Origin: CAYMTN01 sp964393335
GTDB lineage: Bacteria; Chloroflexota; Anaerolineae; Aggregatilineales; Aggregatilineaceae
DNA: 16,608 bases
Assembly (NCBI GenBank): GCA_964393335.1
Contig: CAYMTN010000115.1
Span: forward strand, 1-16,608
Direction of reading: 5' to 3'
Shown: piece by piece, positions 7,353 to 14,844 of the stretch
Position numbering within the stretch: position 1 is the first letter of the stretch
How the letters are laid out: the number at the start of each line of letters is the position of its first letter
Made by a program: the position numbers and the translations under genes
Notes under the pieces: model-generated
What the model was told of the DNA's origin: nothing
The model's database searches: none
What the model saw: the letters and a program-made list of their open reading frames with translations, nothing else

Positions 7353-7946
7353 CTACCCCCACCCGGACCAACGCACGGCCAGGGCGCGCAGGGCCTGATC
7401 GGCCAGCGCCTGCCGGTCCAGGCGGCCATCGAGCACGACCTGCGCCCGATCGCGCTGGGGCAGGATGCAAGCGATGTACGCCGGTTCTGCCACGAGGTCA
7501 TACGCACCGCCCAGACTCTGTGAAATGCGCGTATCCCGCGCGTTGGCGCGTTGGCGGCGCACCTCGGGCGAGGCATCGACAAATACGCGCACCGACTGAA
7601 TCTGCGGGATATAGAACAACCCTTCGATGATCAACCAGTCACAGGCGGGGACCATGAGATCGGGCGGCGTGGGCAGCGGCGTGATTTGCCGCCGCCCTTC
7701 TTTCCAATCGTAGAGCGGCATACTCACGTCGCTGCCGGTTTCCAGCGCGTCGAGGTGCGCCATCACCAGCGGCCAATCGAGGCTGGTCGGCAGCAGCAGA
7801 AAATCGTCGCCGTCGTCCTGGCGGCGGTTGCGCAGATAGTTGTCCAGGCGCATCAGGCTGGCCGAATGCGGCCAGGCTTCCAGCAATTTGTGAACCAGGG
7901 TCGTTTTGCCGCTCCCCGGCCCGCCGACTATCTGTACGATGTTCAT
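7353..7946 (-). CDS. Uridine-kinase-like P-loop nucleoside-triphosphatase
   Basis: The 197-aa protein has Walker A GGPGSGKTT (8-16), an acidic site after the first strand (RLDNY, 33-37), DWP (58-60), the PLYDWKEGRR motif (77-86), a Walker B-like LIIEGLFYI (105-113) and lid arginines in RRQRANARDTR (130-140). This order matches the phosphoribulokinase/uridine kinase family, where P-x-YD contacts the phosphate-acceptor substrate. Substrate cannot be told from sequence; uridine or another nucleoside or sugar is possible. It starts 20 bases after the glgC stop with AGGAT before the ATG, so it is very likely in the same transcript as glgC. Confidence 0.88.
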   Translation of the reverse strand: MNIVQIVGGPGSGKTTLVHKLLEAWPHSASLMRLDNYLRNRRQDDGDDFLLLPTSLDWPLVMAHLDALETGSDVSMPLYDWKEGRRQITPLPTPPDLMVPACDWLIIEGLFYIPQIQSVRVFVDASPEVRRQRANARDTRISQSLGGAYDLVAEPAYIACILPQRDRAQVVLDGRLDRQALADQALRALAVRWSGWG

Positions 7947-7966
7947 CGATCCTGCCGCCGCTCCGC

Positions 7967-9232
7967 TCAGTGAACTCGCTTGTAGCCGACACGCGCGCTG
8001 TCCGGGATCACGCCGTCGGGGTACTGCTCCGCGATCTCGTCGGCGAGCAAGTCAGAGCCGATCACCGCGTTACGTTTGACGGTGAACCTCGGTGGGATGG
8101 TGGAGTTTTTGCCGATACAGGCAATGCCCAGGTCGCCCACTTCGATCCGCTCGCCGACGCGTGCGCCCTGCCCGACGACAACCCCCTTGTCGATAATCGC
8201 CCGTTCGATCACGGCGTCGCGCTCGATATAACTGTCGGTCAGGATCACGCTTTCGAAGACGAGCGCCCCCGGCCCGACATACACACCGGGCGACAGCACG
8301 CTGCGGATCACACGCGCGCCCTCACAGATGATCGAGCCATCCGTGATCATACTGTCTTCGATCACCGTGTTCTTTTCGATCCGCACGGGGGGACGTTCTT
8401 CGCTGCGGGTATGGATGATCCACGAGCGATCGTTGAGATCGAGCGACGGCGGCGAGCCTAACAAATCCATGTGCGCTTCCCAATAGGCGTCCAGCGTCCC
8501 TACGTCGATCCAGTAGCCGCCGTAGGGATAGGCCAGCACTTTCATGCCCAGTTCCATCATGCGCGGCAGGATGTTGTAGCCAAAGTCATGCCGCGAATCA
8601 GGGCGCTGTGCGTCCTCGGTCAGCAAGCGTTCGAGCACCTCCGACTTAAAGACATAAACGCCCATATTCGCCAGGTCACCGGGCGGATTGGCGGGTTTTT
8701 CGACAAAATCGAGGATACGATTCTGGTCGTCCACTTCCATAATGCCATAGCGTGATGCTTCGTCCAACGGCACGCGGATCACGCAGGCGGTCACGTCGGC
8801 GCCGTGATCCTCGTGGTACTCGACCAGCATGTCATATTCCATCTCGTAAATGTGATCGCCGGACAAAATCAGCACGTTGCGCGGGTGCCCGCGCCGGATA
8901 AAGTTAATATTTTGAGTCACCGCATCGGCAGTGCCCGCGTACCAATCCGTATCCTGCCGCCCCTGGTACGGTTGCAGCAGTTGGACTCCCCCCGTGAAGC
9001 TGCGGTCCAGGTCCCAGGGACGCCCCAGGGCGATGTGTTCGTTGAGACTGTGCGGGCGGTACTGAGTCAGCACCAACACGTCAAAGATACCGGAATTTAC
9101 GCAGTTGCTCAGCGCAAAGTCGATGATGCGGTACTTTCCGGCAAAAGGCACTGCTGGTTTCGCGCGCTTGGCAGTCAGCACGCCCAGGCGGCTGCCTTCA
9201 CCACCGGCCAAAATAACAGCTCTTGTTCGCAT
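7967..9232 (-). CDS. glgC: Glucose-1-phosphate adenylyltransferase (ADP-glucose pyrophosphorylase)
   Basis: GlgC makes ADP-glucose from glucose-1-phosphate and ATP, the committed step of glycogen synthesis. The 421-aa protein opens with RAVILAGGEGSRLGVLTAKR and KPAVPFAGKYRIIDF (nucleotide site), followed by WYAGTADAV, LSGDHIYEMEY, FVEKP and GYWIDVGTLDAYWEAH. A C-terminal left-handed beta-helix is suggested by repeats such as IEDSMITDGSIICEGARVI. Length is normal. An upstream in-frame ATG at 9295 would add 21 non-conserved residues; the start at 9232 begins the family's usual MRTRAVILAGG and has GAGGAG (9242-9247) nine bases before it. Two extended -10 boxes lie upstream, so it can be expressed apart from glgA. 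It is followed by the uridine-kinase-like gene. Confidence 0.97.
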   Translation of the reverse strand: MRTRAVILAGGEGSRLGVLTAKRAKPAVPFAGKYRIIDFALSNCVNSGIFDVLVLTQYRPHSLNEHIALGRPWDLDRSFTGGVQLLQPYQGRQDTDWYAGTADAVTQNINFIRRGHPRNVLILSGDHIYEMEYDMLVEYHEDHGADVTACVIRVPLDEASRYGIMEVDDQNRILDFVEKPANPPGDLANMGVYVFKSEVLERLLTEDAQRPDSRHDFGYNILPRMMELGMKVLAYPYGGYWIDVGTLDAYWEAHMDLLGSPPSLDLNDRSWIIHTRSEERPPVRIEKNTVIEDSMITDGSIICEGARVIRSVLSPGVYVGPGALVFESVILTDSYIERDAVIERAIIDKGVVVGQGARVGERIEVGDLGIACIGKNSTIPPRFTVKRNAVIGSDLLADEIAEQYPDGVIPDSARVGYKRVH

Positions 9233-9342
9233 ACCAGATCGCTCCTCGTGTTGGGTTGGGGACAACAAAGTTGGAACTAACCGTTGATCGGGCACGACGG
9301 CAAGCGCCCTCCGTCTGAAACGGTTTTTCCGGTCACTATCAG

Positions 9343-9371
9343 GTTATAACATGCTTGATTCCAGTATAACA
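9343..9371 (-). promoter_or_regulatory. Two candidate extended -10 boxes upstream of glgC
   Basis: Read on the minus strand, TGTTATACT (9371-9363) and TGTTATAAC (9351-9343) both fit an extended -10, 20 bases apart. -35 matches are poor. Either would give a leader of roughly 100-125 bases before the glgC ATG. Confidence 0.5.
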
Positions 9372-9438
9372 CGCTCTGTCCGGCAGCACATAGCGCACCG
9401 CATCAGGCAGCGTGCATTCCGGGTTCGGGGCAAGATAC

Positions 9439-9471
9439 ATTCTGGTAGAGGCGTTTGCCGCGCCCTGCCCT
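9439..9471. repeat. Degenerate core of the intergenic hairpin repeat
   Basis: TCTGGTAGAGGCGTTTGCCG followed by CGCCCTGCCC matches the centre of the element at 4375-4430 (GGCAGGGGCGTTTGCCGCGC). The CTATCCG/CGGATAG ends are missing, so it is a decayed or related copy. Confidence 0.6.
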
Positions 9472-9571
9472 TAAAACGATCCACAATCCTGGACGCGGGC
9501 GACCCTGCGGTTCGGGGCATCTACTTCAACTACCGGGGCAGCGTGTCGCCTTCGGATGTGGCATACGCCCG

Positions 9572-10087
9572 TCAGGCGCGCGCTTCGCGGCGGTGCTCGT
9601 TTTCTGGCGGCACGTACAGCGTTTCCAGCACCCAGTTCATCACGCGCAGCGCGTAGCGGTGCCGCCTGCGCCACACGATCACGGTCCACAGGCCGAGCAC
9701 GACCAGCAGCACCGCCCAGAACGCGATAGCGCCTGAATCGGCCCGCAGCACAAACTCCGCCATCAAAAACAGCGCGGCGATCACGGCCATCACCGGCACG
9801 TAGGTCTGCACGCGTCCTTTTGCGCCCGTATCCCGCACAACGGTGCCCCACACCCACGTACCGCGATCAACCGGCTGGAGCGTGCCCCAAAATCGGACCT
9901 CCACCTGCTTGTTTTCGTCACCCATCAACCGCCGGACGGAGAATCCATCGTCGTCTTGCAGCAGCACGCTCTGCCCGTCCACCAGGGGCGGCTGTCGCAA
10001 GCAGACGCGGCATTCTTCCACCGTCAGCGCCGTGACGAAATCCAGACTCAGAAGCTGCTGGCCCTGACTCTGGTCTGACTCTGCCAT
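9572..10087 (-). CDS. Two-TM protein of unknown function, paralog 3 of 3
   Basis: 171 aa, family not recognised. It shares a layout with the two genes upstream: LDFVTALTVEEC at 15-26, FWGTLQPVDRGTWVWGTVV at 66-84, two hydrophobic helices (about 96-114 and 119-139) with a charged turn, and a short tail with NWVLETLYVP. The N-terminal ~90 residues appear soluble and mostly beta. The conserved motifs in three diverged copies show it is a real gene. The frame is open further upstream to 10318, but that part encodes only the repeat and hairpin DNA; ATG 10087 has AAGGGGG in front and gives the same length as the paralogs. It is separated from paralog 2 by 326 bases of repeats. Confidence 0.85.
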   Translation of the reverse strand: MAESDQSQGQQLLSLDFVTALTVEECRVCLRQPPLVDGQSVLLQDDDGFSVRRLMGDENKQVEVRFWGTLQPVDRGTWVWGTVVRDTGAKGRVQTYVPVMAVIAALFLMAEFVLRADSGAIAFWAVLLVVLGLWTVIVWRRRHRYALRVMNWVLETLYVPPENEHRREARA

Positions 10088-10172
10088 GTCCCCATTCCCC
10101 CTTGAAACCATCCACTGATCCTTGCGTATCGTGCTAAACTTACCACAGCGTTTGATAGGCGCTCGCGCGTTA

Positions 10173-10241
10173 GCCTCACCCCTTTTCCCCTCTCCATTGG
10201 GATGGAGAGGGGAAAAGGGGCCGGGGGTTAAGGGGTGAGGC
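10173..10241. repeat. CTCACCC-type inverted repeat with a perfect 19-bp stem
   Basis: Outer arms GCCTCACCCC and GGGGTGAGGC (10 bp) enclose an inner stem whose left arm is 10179-10197 (CCCCTTTTCCCCTCTCCAT) and right arm 10202-10220, with a 4-base loop TGGG. A related but less perfect element is at 14845-14967. Strong RNA hairpins would form in either direction. Confidence 0.9.
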
Positions 10242-10269
10242 TTGCTGCCGGAACTCGAAAGTTTAGTAT

Positions 10270-10329
10270 CTATCCGTATATCCGTTTTGGTAGGGGCGCT
10301 GCTTGCCGCGCCCAGCAATTTACGGATAG
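10270..10329. repeat. 60-bp inverted-repeat element, copy C
   Basis: It begins CTATCCGTATATCCG and ends AATTTACGGATAG, with the central GGGGCGCTGCTTGCCGCGCC hairpin, nearly identical to 2827-2886 and of the same length. It is preceded by TAGTAT, close to the TAAATAT before copies A and B. Confidence 0.9.
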
Positions 10330-10413
10330 ATTGTCAGCTTCAATGCGCGCATCAATTACACGAACGCGATCCCGGCGCGGCAACAACCACACGGGGCGCT
10401 GTGTCGTGCCGCG

Positions 10414-10926
10414 CTACGGCAGCGATCCCCCTGCCCGCCCCTGCGGGATGATCAGGCAGTCGTTCAGCCAGCGCACAAAATCACGCGACTGGCGATAAAG
10501 CAGCGTCTGGTATAAGCCGTAAAACGCGATGAATAACGCCAGCAGCATCGCGGACAGCACCGCGACAAACGGCACGGACAGCCCGACCCCGGTCGCGCAG
10601 AAGACCGCCGTCGCCGCCCCCAGCGCCGCCAACCCCCCTTCCAACAGCCGGTTGCGCACCACCATACCGTGTACGTGCGTGCCGACCTCCACCGGAGTCA
10701 GCGCGCCTTCAAACCGGAACAACCACAGCAGCGGGACCTGCCCGCGCAGCACCGGCTGCCCCGTCGACTCGATCAGCACACGCGCGCCCTCGGTGCGCAC
10801 CAACAGCCGCTGATCCGACCGCCGCGCCGCGCGTCTCAGCGTCCTGACGCAGTCGTCAGCCGACAGCGCTGTCACGACATCGACCGCCGCCCGGTCCGGC
10901 CTGGCTTGTTTCCGAGGGACACTCAT
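10414..10926 (-). CDS. Two-TM protein of unknown function, paralog 2 of 3
   Basis: 170 aa, family not recognised. Shared motifs are VDVVTALSADDC (15-26) and FEGALTPVEVGTHVHGMVV (72-90), then two TM helices (about 97-115 and 118-138) and a C-terminal RDFVRWLNDCLIIP (148-161). Overall identity to its neighbours is low away from these motifs, so the duplications are old. AGGAG (10936-10940) lies nine bases before the ATG. It begins 30 bases after paralog 1 stops, so these two are almost surely co-transcribed. Both termini are expected on the same side of the membrane. Confidence 0.87.
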   Translation of the reverse strand: MSVPRKQARPDRAAVDVVTALSADDCVRTLRRAARRSDQRLLVRTEGARVLIESTGQPVLRGQVPLLWLFRFEGALTPVEVGTHVHGMVVRNRLLEGGLAALGAATAVFCATGVGLSVPFVAVLSAMLLALFIAFYGLYQTLLYRQSRDFVRWLNDCLIIPQGRAGGSLP

Positions 10927-10956
10927 CGCGCCACGCTCCTATCAGGCCGCCTCATG

Positions 10957-11478
10957 TCACGACCGCACCTGGTCCGGCGTGAGATACAGGCGGCGGCGCA
11001 GCCAGTGCGACATATCTTCGGTGCCCCGGCGCAGCACCCGCCAGCGCAGCGAGAATACTACCAGCATCACCACCAGGGCCGGTACTGAAATCACGAACAC
11101 GCGCGCCTTCAATCGCAAAAAAAGCAGCACCGTCAGCAGGAAGAAGGTCACGAAGATGATCAGGCCCTCGATCAACACCTGGTTGGTGGTGTCATGCGTG
11201 ATCGCGCCGTGCACCCACGTTCCGCCCGCGTCGTGATCCGGGTCCAGATGCCCGACCAGCCGGATCGGGTGAATCGCGCCAGGAAAAATCCGCTCGATGA
11301 CAAACGTATTGTTCTCGACCAGCAGCGCGCGCTGGGTTAGCGGCGCGAGACTGCTGCCCACGCCGCGCACCGGCAGCGCGACACCGCGTTCCAGGCGTTC
11401 GCCGCACGCGTCCGGCGGCAGTGCGGTGACGAAGTCTACCGTGTAATACGCGGGCTTGCGCTTGCTTTTGTCGCTCAC
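10957..11478 (-). CDS. Two-TM protein of unknown function, paralog 1 of 3
   Basis: 173 aa, family not recognised. It carries VDFVTALPPDAC (14-25), GHLDPDHDAGGTWVHGAI (76-93), TM helices at about 101-121 and 126-145, and SHWLRRRLYLTP (157-168). A soluble region of about 95 residues comes before the helices. Start is GTG (11476-11478) with AGAGGTGA in front. It is 80 bases downstream of glgA on the same strand, so it may be expressed with glycogen synthase. Nothing in the protein itself indicates a carbohydrate role. Confidence 0.87.
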   Translation of the reverse strand: MSDKSKRKPAYYTVDFVTALPPDACGERLERGVALPVRGVGSSLAPLTQRALLVENNTFVIERIFPGAIHPIRLVGHLDPDHDAGGTWVHGAITHDTTNQVLIEGLIIFVTFFLLTVLLFLRLKARVFVISVPALVVMLVVFSLRWRVLRRGTEDMSHWLRRRLYLTPDQVRS

Positions 11479-11538
11479 GCCGATTCACCTCTCTCGTTCG
11501 TAATAACCCCGCGCTGGCGCGGAGGACACGCGCCCGCT

Positions 11539-11564
11539 CGCCGCATCAATGCGCCGCATCAATG
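11539..11564. repeat. 13-bp tandem duplication across the glgA stop codon
   Basis: CGCCGCATCAATG occurs twice in a row (11539-11551, 11552-11564). The glgA stop (TGA, complement of 11559-11561) lies in the second copy, so the first copy is downstream of the gene and does not change GlgA. Confidence 0.85.
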
Positions 11565-13076
11565 CGGCTGGCGGCGGCCTACCTCCGTCAGCCCGACCGC
11601 CGGGCCGCGCGTTTTCTCCAGCGCCGCCTCGTAGAGATCGATGTACTGCTGGACGGGCCGGTCCCAACTCCAATCGGTGCGCATCCCGCGCTCTTGCATC
11701 CGCTCGAAGGCTTCGCGGCGATAGCGGTACGTCTCGATGGCCCAGTGCAGCGTCAGGCGCACCGCGTCCGGTTCTTCGAACAGGAACAAGAAGCCCGTGC
11801 CGGATTCGCCCGGTCCATTATCGTAATTCACCACCGTGTCGGCCAGCCCGCCCGTTTCGCGGACGACTGGCAGCGCCCCGAAACGCATAGCGATGAGTTG
11901 TGTCAGGCCGCACGGCTCGTACCGGCTCGGCACCAGCAATAAATCGGACCCGGCATAAACACGCTGGGCGAGATCGGACCGGTAGTCGATGACGATGCGT
12001 GCCTTCCAGCCAAAATCCCACTCCAGGCGGCGCAGTTCGTGCTCGATCTCCCGGTCGCCCTTACCCACGACGACGAGCTGCGCGTCGGTTTCGGCCAGCA
12101 GCCGCCGCAGCCCCGCCGCCGCGAAGTCGATGCCCTTTTGCGCCACCAGGCGGCTGACCAGGCCGATCAGCGGTGTATTCGGGTCGTGCTGCAAGCCAAG
12201 TTCCTGTTGAAGCGCGGCCTTGTTTTTGGGCCGCTCCGTGCGGAAATTGGTCGCGTCAAAACAGGTCGGAATGTGCGGGGCGTTCGCCGGATTGACACGC
12301 TCCATATCCAGGCCGTTGAGGATGCCGGTAAAATCGCCGTCGCGCACCCAGATCAGGCCCTCCAGCCCTTCGCCAAAACGCGGGTAATGCAGCTCCATCG
12401 CGTGACGCGGGCTGACGGTGTTCAGCTTGGTCGCGTAGGCGATGCCAATGCCCAACAGGTTATCGGTTTTGTTCTGGTAGACGAGGTGCGGGTTATGGCG
12501 GCCCGGCACACCGGCCTCAAACAGCCAGCCGCCCGCTTCCCAGCCCTGATAGCCCATGTTGTGAATCGTCAGCACGCTGGCGACGTTTTCCCATACCGGC
12601 GAAAAGCGCGACTCGTGCAGCAAAAACGGCACCAGCCCGGTATGCCAGTCGTTGACGTGTAGCACGTCCGGAAACCACCGCTCCCCCTTATGACGTCCCT
12701 GGCCGAGTTCCCAGGCGAGACTCATCGACGCCTGGCTGAAAAATACGAACCGCTCGCGGTCCCAATTGAGATCGGTGTAGATCGTGTCGCCGCTGCCAAA
12801 AAACGGCCAGCTTTCCAGGAAATAGACCGGCAGCCCGTCGTGCTCGATGTAATGCACGTGCACATCCGCCGTACCGTTGCGGCGGCTGAATTGGTACGAA
12901 AAAAGATACTCCAACTGGTCATGAAATGCGCCCTTCACCGGGCCATACAGCGGAATCAGCACCCGTGCATCGACACCCTGCGTGCGCAGCGCGCGCGGCA
13001 GGCTGCTCACGACGTCGCCCAGGCCGCCGGTCTGGGCAAAGGGTGCCATTTCCGCCGAAATAAACAGCACACGCAT
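11559..13076 (-). CDS. glgA: Glycogen synthase (ADP-glucose, GT5 family)
   Basis: GlgA transfers glucose from ADP-glucose to the growing alpha-1,4-glucan. The 505-aa GT-B protein shows FAQTGGLGDVV (13-23), VNDWHTGL (141-148), the SRLVAQKG phosphate-binding loop (R309, K314), and SRYEPCGLTQLIAMRFG with E387, followed by PVVRETGGLADTV. Length is typical. The usual KxGGL motif has Gln15 where Escherichia coli GlgA has Lys15, a residue implicated in ADP-glucose binding. GAGGAG (13087-13092) lies ten bases before the ATG. A perfect TATAAT is upstream, and the gene leads a minus-strand series with the three membrane proteins and glgC. The last ~17 residues are a loose tail. Confidence 0.97.
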   Translation of the reverse strand: MRVLFISAEMAPFAQTGGLGDVVSSLPRALRTQGVDARVLIPLYGPVKGAFHDQLEYLFSYQFSRRNGTADVHVHYIEHDGLPVYFLESWPFFGSGDTIYTDLNWDRERFVFFSQASMSLAWELGQGRHKGERWFPDVLHVNDWHTGLVPFLLHESRFSPVWENVASVLTIHNMGYQGWEAGGWLFEAGVPGRHNPHLVYQNKTDNLLGIGIAYATKLNTVSPRHAMELHYPRFGEGLEGLIWVRDGDFTGILNGLDMERVNPANAPHIPTCFDATNFRTERPKNKAALQQELGLQHDPNTPLIGLVSRLVAQKGIDFAAAGLRRLLAETDAQLVVVGKGDREIEHELRRLEWDFGWKARIVIDYRSDLAQRVYAGSDLLLVPSRYEPCGLTQLIAMRFGALPVVRETGGLADTVVNYDNGPGESGTGFLFLFEEPDAVRLTLHWAIETYRYRREAFERMQERGMRTDWSWDRPVQQYIDLYEAALEKTRGPAVGLTEVGRRQPH

Positions 13077-13129
13077 GATTGCTTGTCTCCTCTGATAGTC
13101 GCGGTGATGATCGATCTGCCATCCCCTGC

Positions 13130-13158
13130 ATTATAGCGTCATTCCCAGCCGGACAGAA
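13130..13158 (-). promoter_or_regulatory. Candidate promoter of glgA
   Basis: On the minus strand there is a perfect TATAAT (13135-13130) with a weak -35 TTCTGT (13158-13153) at 17 bases. It predicts a leader of about 47 bases before the ATG at 13076. Confidence 0.55.
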
Positions 13159-13231
13159 ATCAGCACGCCTGAATCGGATTTGCTCCGAATCTGGGGCGAC
13201 TTTCTGGCCTGGGCGACGGTTTTTCGCTTTT

Positions 13232-13310
13232 CGTAGGGGCGGCGCTTCGAACCACCGGTTCGCCTCTGCCCATGTTTTTGCAGGGCGCGGCAAACGCCCC
13301 CACCAAAACA
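13232..13310. repeat. Two adjacent hairpin-repeat relatives in the glgA-MFS gap
   Basis: The left part, 13232-13271, starts GTAGGGGCG and contains the arms CGAACC/GGTTCG. The right part, 13281-13310, read on the minus strand is TGTTTTGGTGGGGGCGTTTG then CCGCGCCCTG, close to the core of the copy at 4375-4430. The CTATCCG/CGGATAG ends are absent. It sits between the divergent glgA and MFS promoters. Confidence 0.65.
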
Positions 13311-13352
13311 CATCTGGCCCCGAATCTGGAATGCCCCCCCTGAATCCGGCAT

Positions 13353-13381
13353 TTGCCGCGCGGCGGGCAACTCGCTACACT
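13353..13381 (+). promoter_or_regulatory. Candidate promoter of the MFS transporter gene
   Basis: TTGCCG (13353-13358) and TACACT (13376-13381) are spaced by 17 bases, giving a predicted start near 13388 and a 40-base leader. This supports the GTG at 13428 over the in-frame ATG at 13353. Confidence 0.45.
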
Positions 13382-13427
13382 GGTCCGACCCCCGTATTCG
13401 CACCACCTACCGCCAAAGGAGACACGG

Positions 13428-14720
13428 GTGAGCACGAGCACAGCGCACAACGGCCTGGCCGGATACCGCGAACTGGTCCGCCACAACCCCAATTTCCGTT
13501 ACCTGTGGTTCGGCCAGATCGTCAGCCTGCTGGGCGACTGGTTCAACCTGATCGCGTCGGCGGCGCTGGTGTCGTCGCTGACCGGGTCCGGGCTGGCGGT
13601 GGGCGGACTGTTCGTCGTGCGGATGCTCGCTCCCTTTCTGATCAGCCCGTTCGCGGGTGTCGCCGCCGACCGCTTCAACCGCAAGCGCCTGTTGATCATC
13701 ACCGACCTGTCACGCGCCGCCGTCGTGATGGGGTTTCTGCTGGTGCGCGACCGCGATCATGTCTGGCTGCTCTACACGCTGACGGCGGTGCAACTGGGGC
13801 TGAGCGGCTTTTTCTTCCCGGCGCGCAACGCCATCCTGCCGGATATCGTCGCGCGGCGCGAGTTGGGCGCGGCCAATGCGCTGAGTTCGGTTACGTGGTC
13901 GGTCATGCTGGCTTTTGGCGCGGCGCTGGGCGGTGTCGTCGCCGGGCAGTGGGGCGCGTACCCGTCCTTCGTGGTGGACTCGCTGACGTTTCTCGGTTCG
14001 GCGGTGCTGATCTCACGCGTCACGTACACCCACGACGCCGCCCTGGACGTGGTCTCGTCCAGCGTGCGGGCCGCCGTCACCGCGTATTTCGACGGCCTGC
14101 GCTACCTGCGGCAGCACATCGACGTCATGGTGATCGCCTCGCACAAGGCCGCCATCGCGCTGTTCATCAACGGCGCGTTTGACGTGCTGCAAGTCAAGCT
14201 GGCCGAAAACGTGTTCGTGGTCGGCAAAGAGGGCGGCACCGGCCTGGGCCTGATGTACGCCGTATCCGGGATCGGGACCGGCATCGGGCCGATCCTGGCG
14301 CGATACATCACCGGCGACGACGACCGGCTCCAGCGCCGCGCCCTGGTCGCCGGGTACGGGCTGATGGCGGTCGGGCTGGTGATCATGGCGTCCCTGGCGA
14401 GTTTTCCGGTGGTGCTGTTCGGCAGCCTGGTGCGCAGCGCGGGCGGCGGAATCGCGTGGGTCTTTTCGACGCAGCTTCTGCTGCAACTGGTGCCGGATCG
14501 CGTGCGCGGGCGCGTATTTTCGACGGAATTTGCCCTGTTCACGCTGATGTACGCGGTCAGCGCGTCAGGCGGCGGCTGGCTGCTGGAAGAGACGTCAGCC
14601 AGCCTCTCCGGCGTGGTGTGGCTGATGGCCGGGTTGATCCTGATCCCCGGCGTGGTGTGGCTGCGATGGATCACCAACGGTCATGCCACCGCCGCCGCCG
14701 CGCCCACCGGCGACGATTGA
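13428..14720 (+). CDS. Major facilitator superfamily transporter
   Basis: The 430-aa protein has about 12 hydrophobic helices. The MFS loop 2-3 motif is clear: GVAADRFNRKRL at 77-88. PARNAILPDIVARRELGAAN and a second-half loop VPDRVRGRVFS fit the MFS_3/enterobactin-exporter-like drug and siderophore efflux group, so export of a small molecule is more likely than sugar uptake, but the substrate is unknown. The GTG start has a strong AAAGGAG (13415-13421) six bases before it. It is divergent from glgA and convergent with the GH57 gene; nothing ties it functionally to glycogen. The last ~10 residues are an Ala/Pro tail. Confidence 0.92.
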   Translation: MSTSTAHNGLAGYRELVRHNPNFRYLWFGQIVSLLGDWFNLIASAALVSSLTGSGLAVGGLFVVRMLAPFLISPFAGVAADRFNRKRLLIITDLSRAAVVMGFLLVRDRDHVWLLYTLTAVQLGLSGFFFPARNAILPDIVARRELGAANALSSVTWSVMLAFGAALGGVVAGQWGAYPSFVVDSLTFLGSAVLISRVTYTHDAALDVVSSSVRAAVTAYFDGLRYLRQHIDVMVIASHKAAIALFINGAFDVLQVKLAENVFVVGKEGGTGLGLMYAVSGIGTGIGPILARYITGDDDRLQRRALVAGYGLMAVGLVIMASLASFPVVLFGSLVRSAGGGIAWVFSTQLLLQLVPDRVRGRVFSTEFALFTLMYAVSASGGGWLLEETSASLSGVVWLMAGLILIPGVVWLRWITNGHATAAAAPTGDD

Positions 14721-14728
14721 GGACGAGC

Positions 14729-14779
14729 GTAGACCGCAAAACTGTAGACCGTAGTCCGTAGTCCGTAGTCCGTTTACCG
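14729..14779. repeat. 7-bp tandem repeat after the MFS gene
   Basis: GTAGACC (14744-14750) is followed by three exact GTAGTCC units (14751-14771) and a decayed GTTTACC (14772-14778). One further GTAGACC lies at 14729-14735. The array starts nine bases after the MFS stop. Confidence 0.85.
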
Positions 14780-14844
14780 TTCGCGGGAATGCGGGCAGGT
14801 GGTAGCAGCGTGCGCCTGGTCAATCGTACTCGGGCCAATTGATG

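Larger units (their letters stand above)
9233..9571. other. Intergenic region between the third paralog and glgC
   Basis: 339 bases with no convincing gene. It holds the glgC leader and the two candidate -10 boxes (9343-9371), plus a degenerate piece of the hairpin repeat at about 9439-9471. Short frames here lack ribosome sites and recognisable protein features. Confidence 0.6.
10088..10413. other. Repeat-filled gap between paralogs 2 and 3
   Basis: 326 bases without a gene. It contains a perfect 19-bp hairpin inside a CTCACCC-type inverted repeat (10173-10241) and, after 28 bases, the third full copy of the 60-bp element (10270-10329). The spacing to neighbouring paralogs suggests the repeats entered what was once a tighter gene array. 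Confidence 0.7.

Noticed and set aside
10088..10318. Upstream extension of paralog 3 by 77 codons
   Set aside because: The extra codons translate the hairpin and the 60-bp repeat; the paralogs match only from the ATG at 10087.
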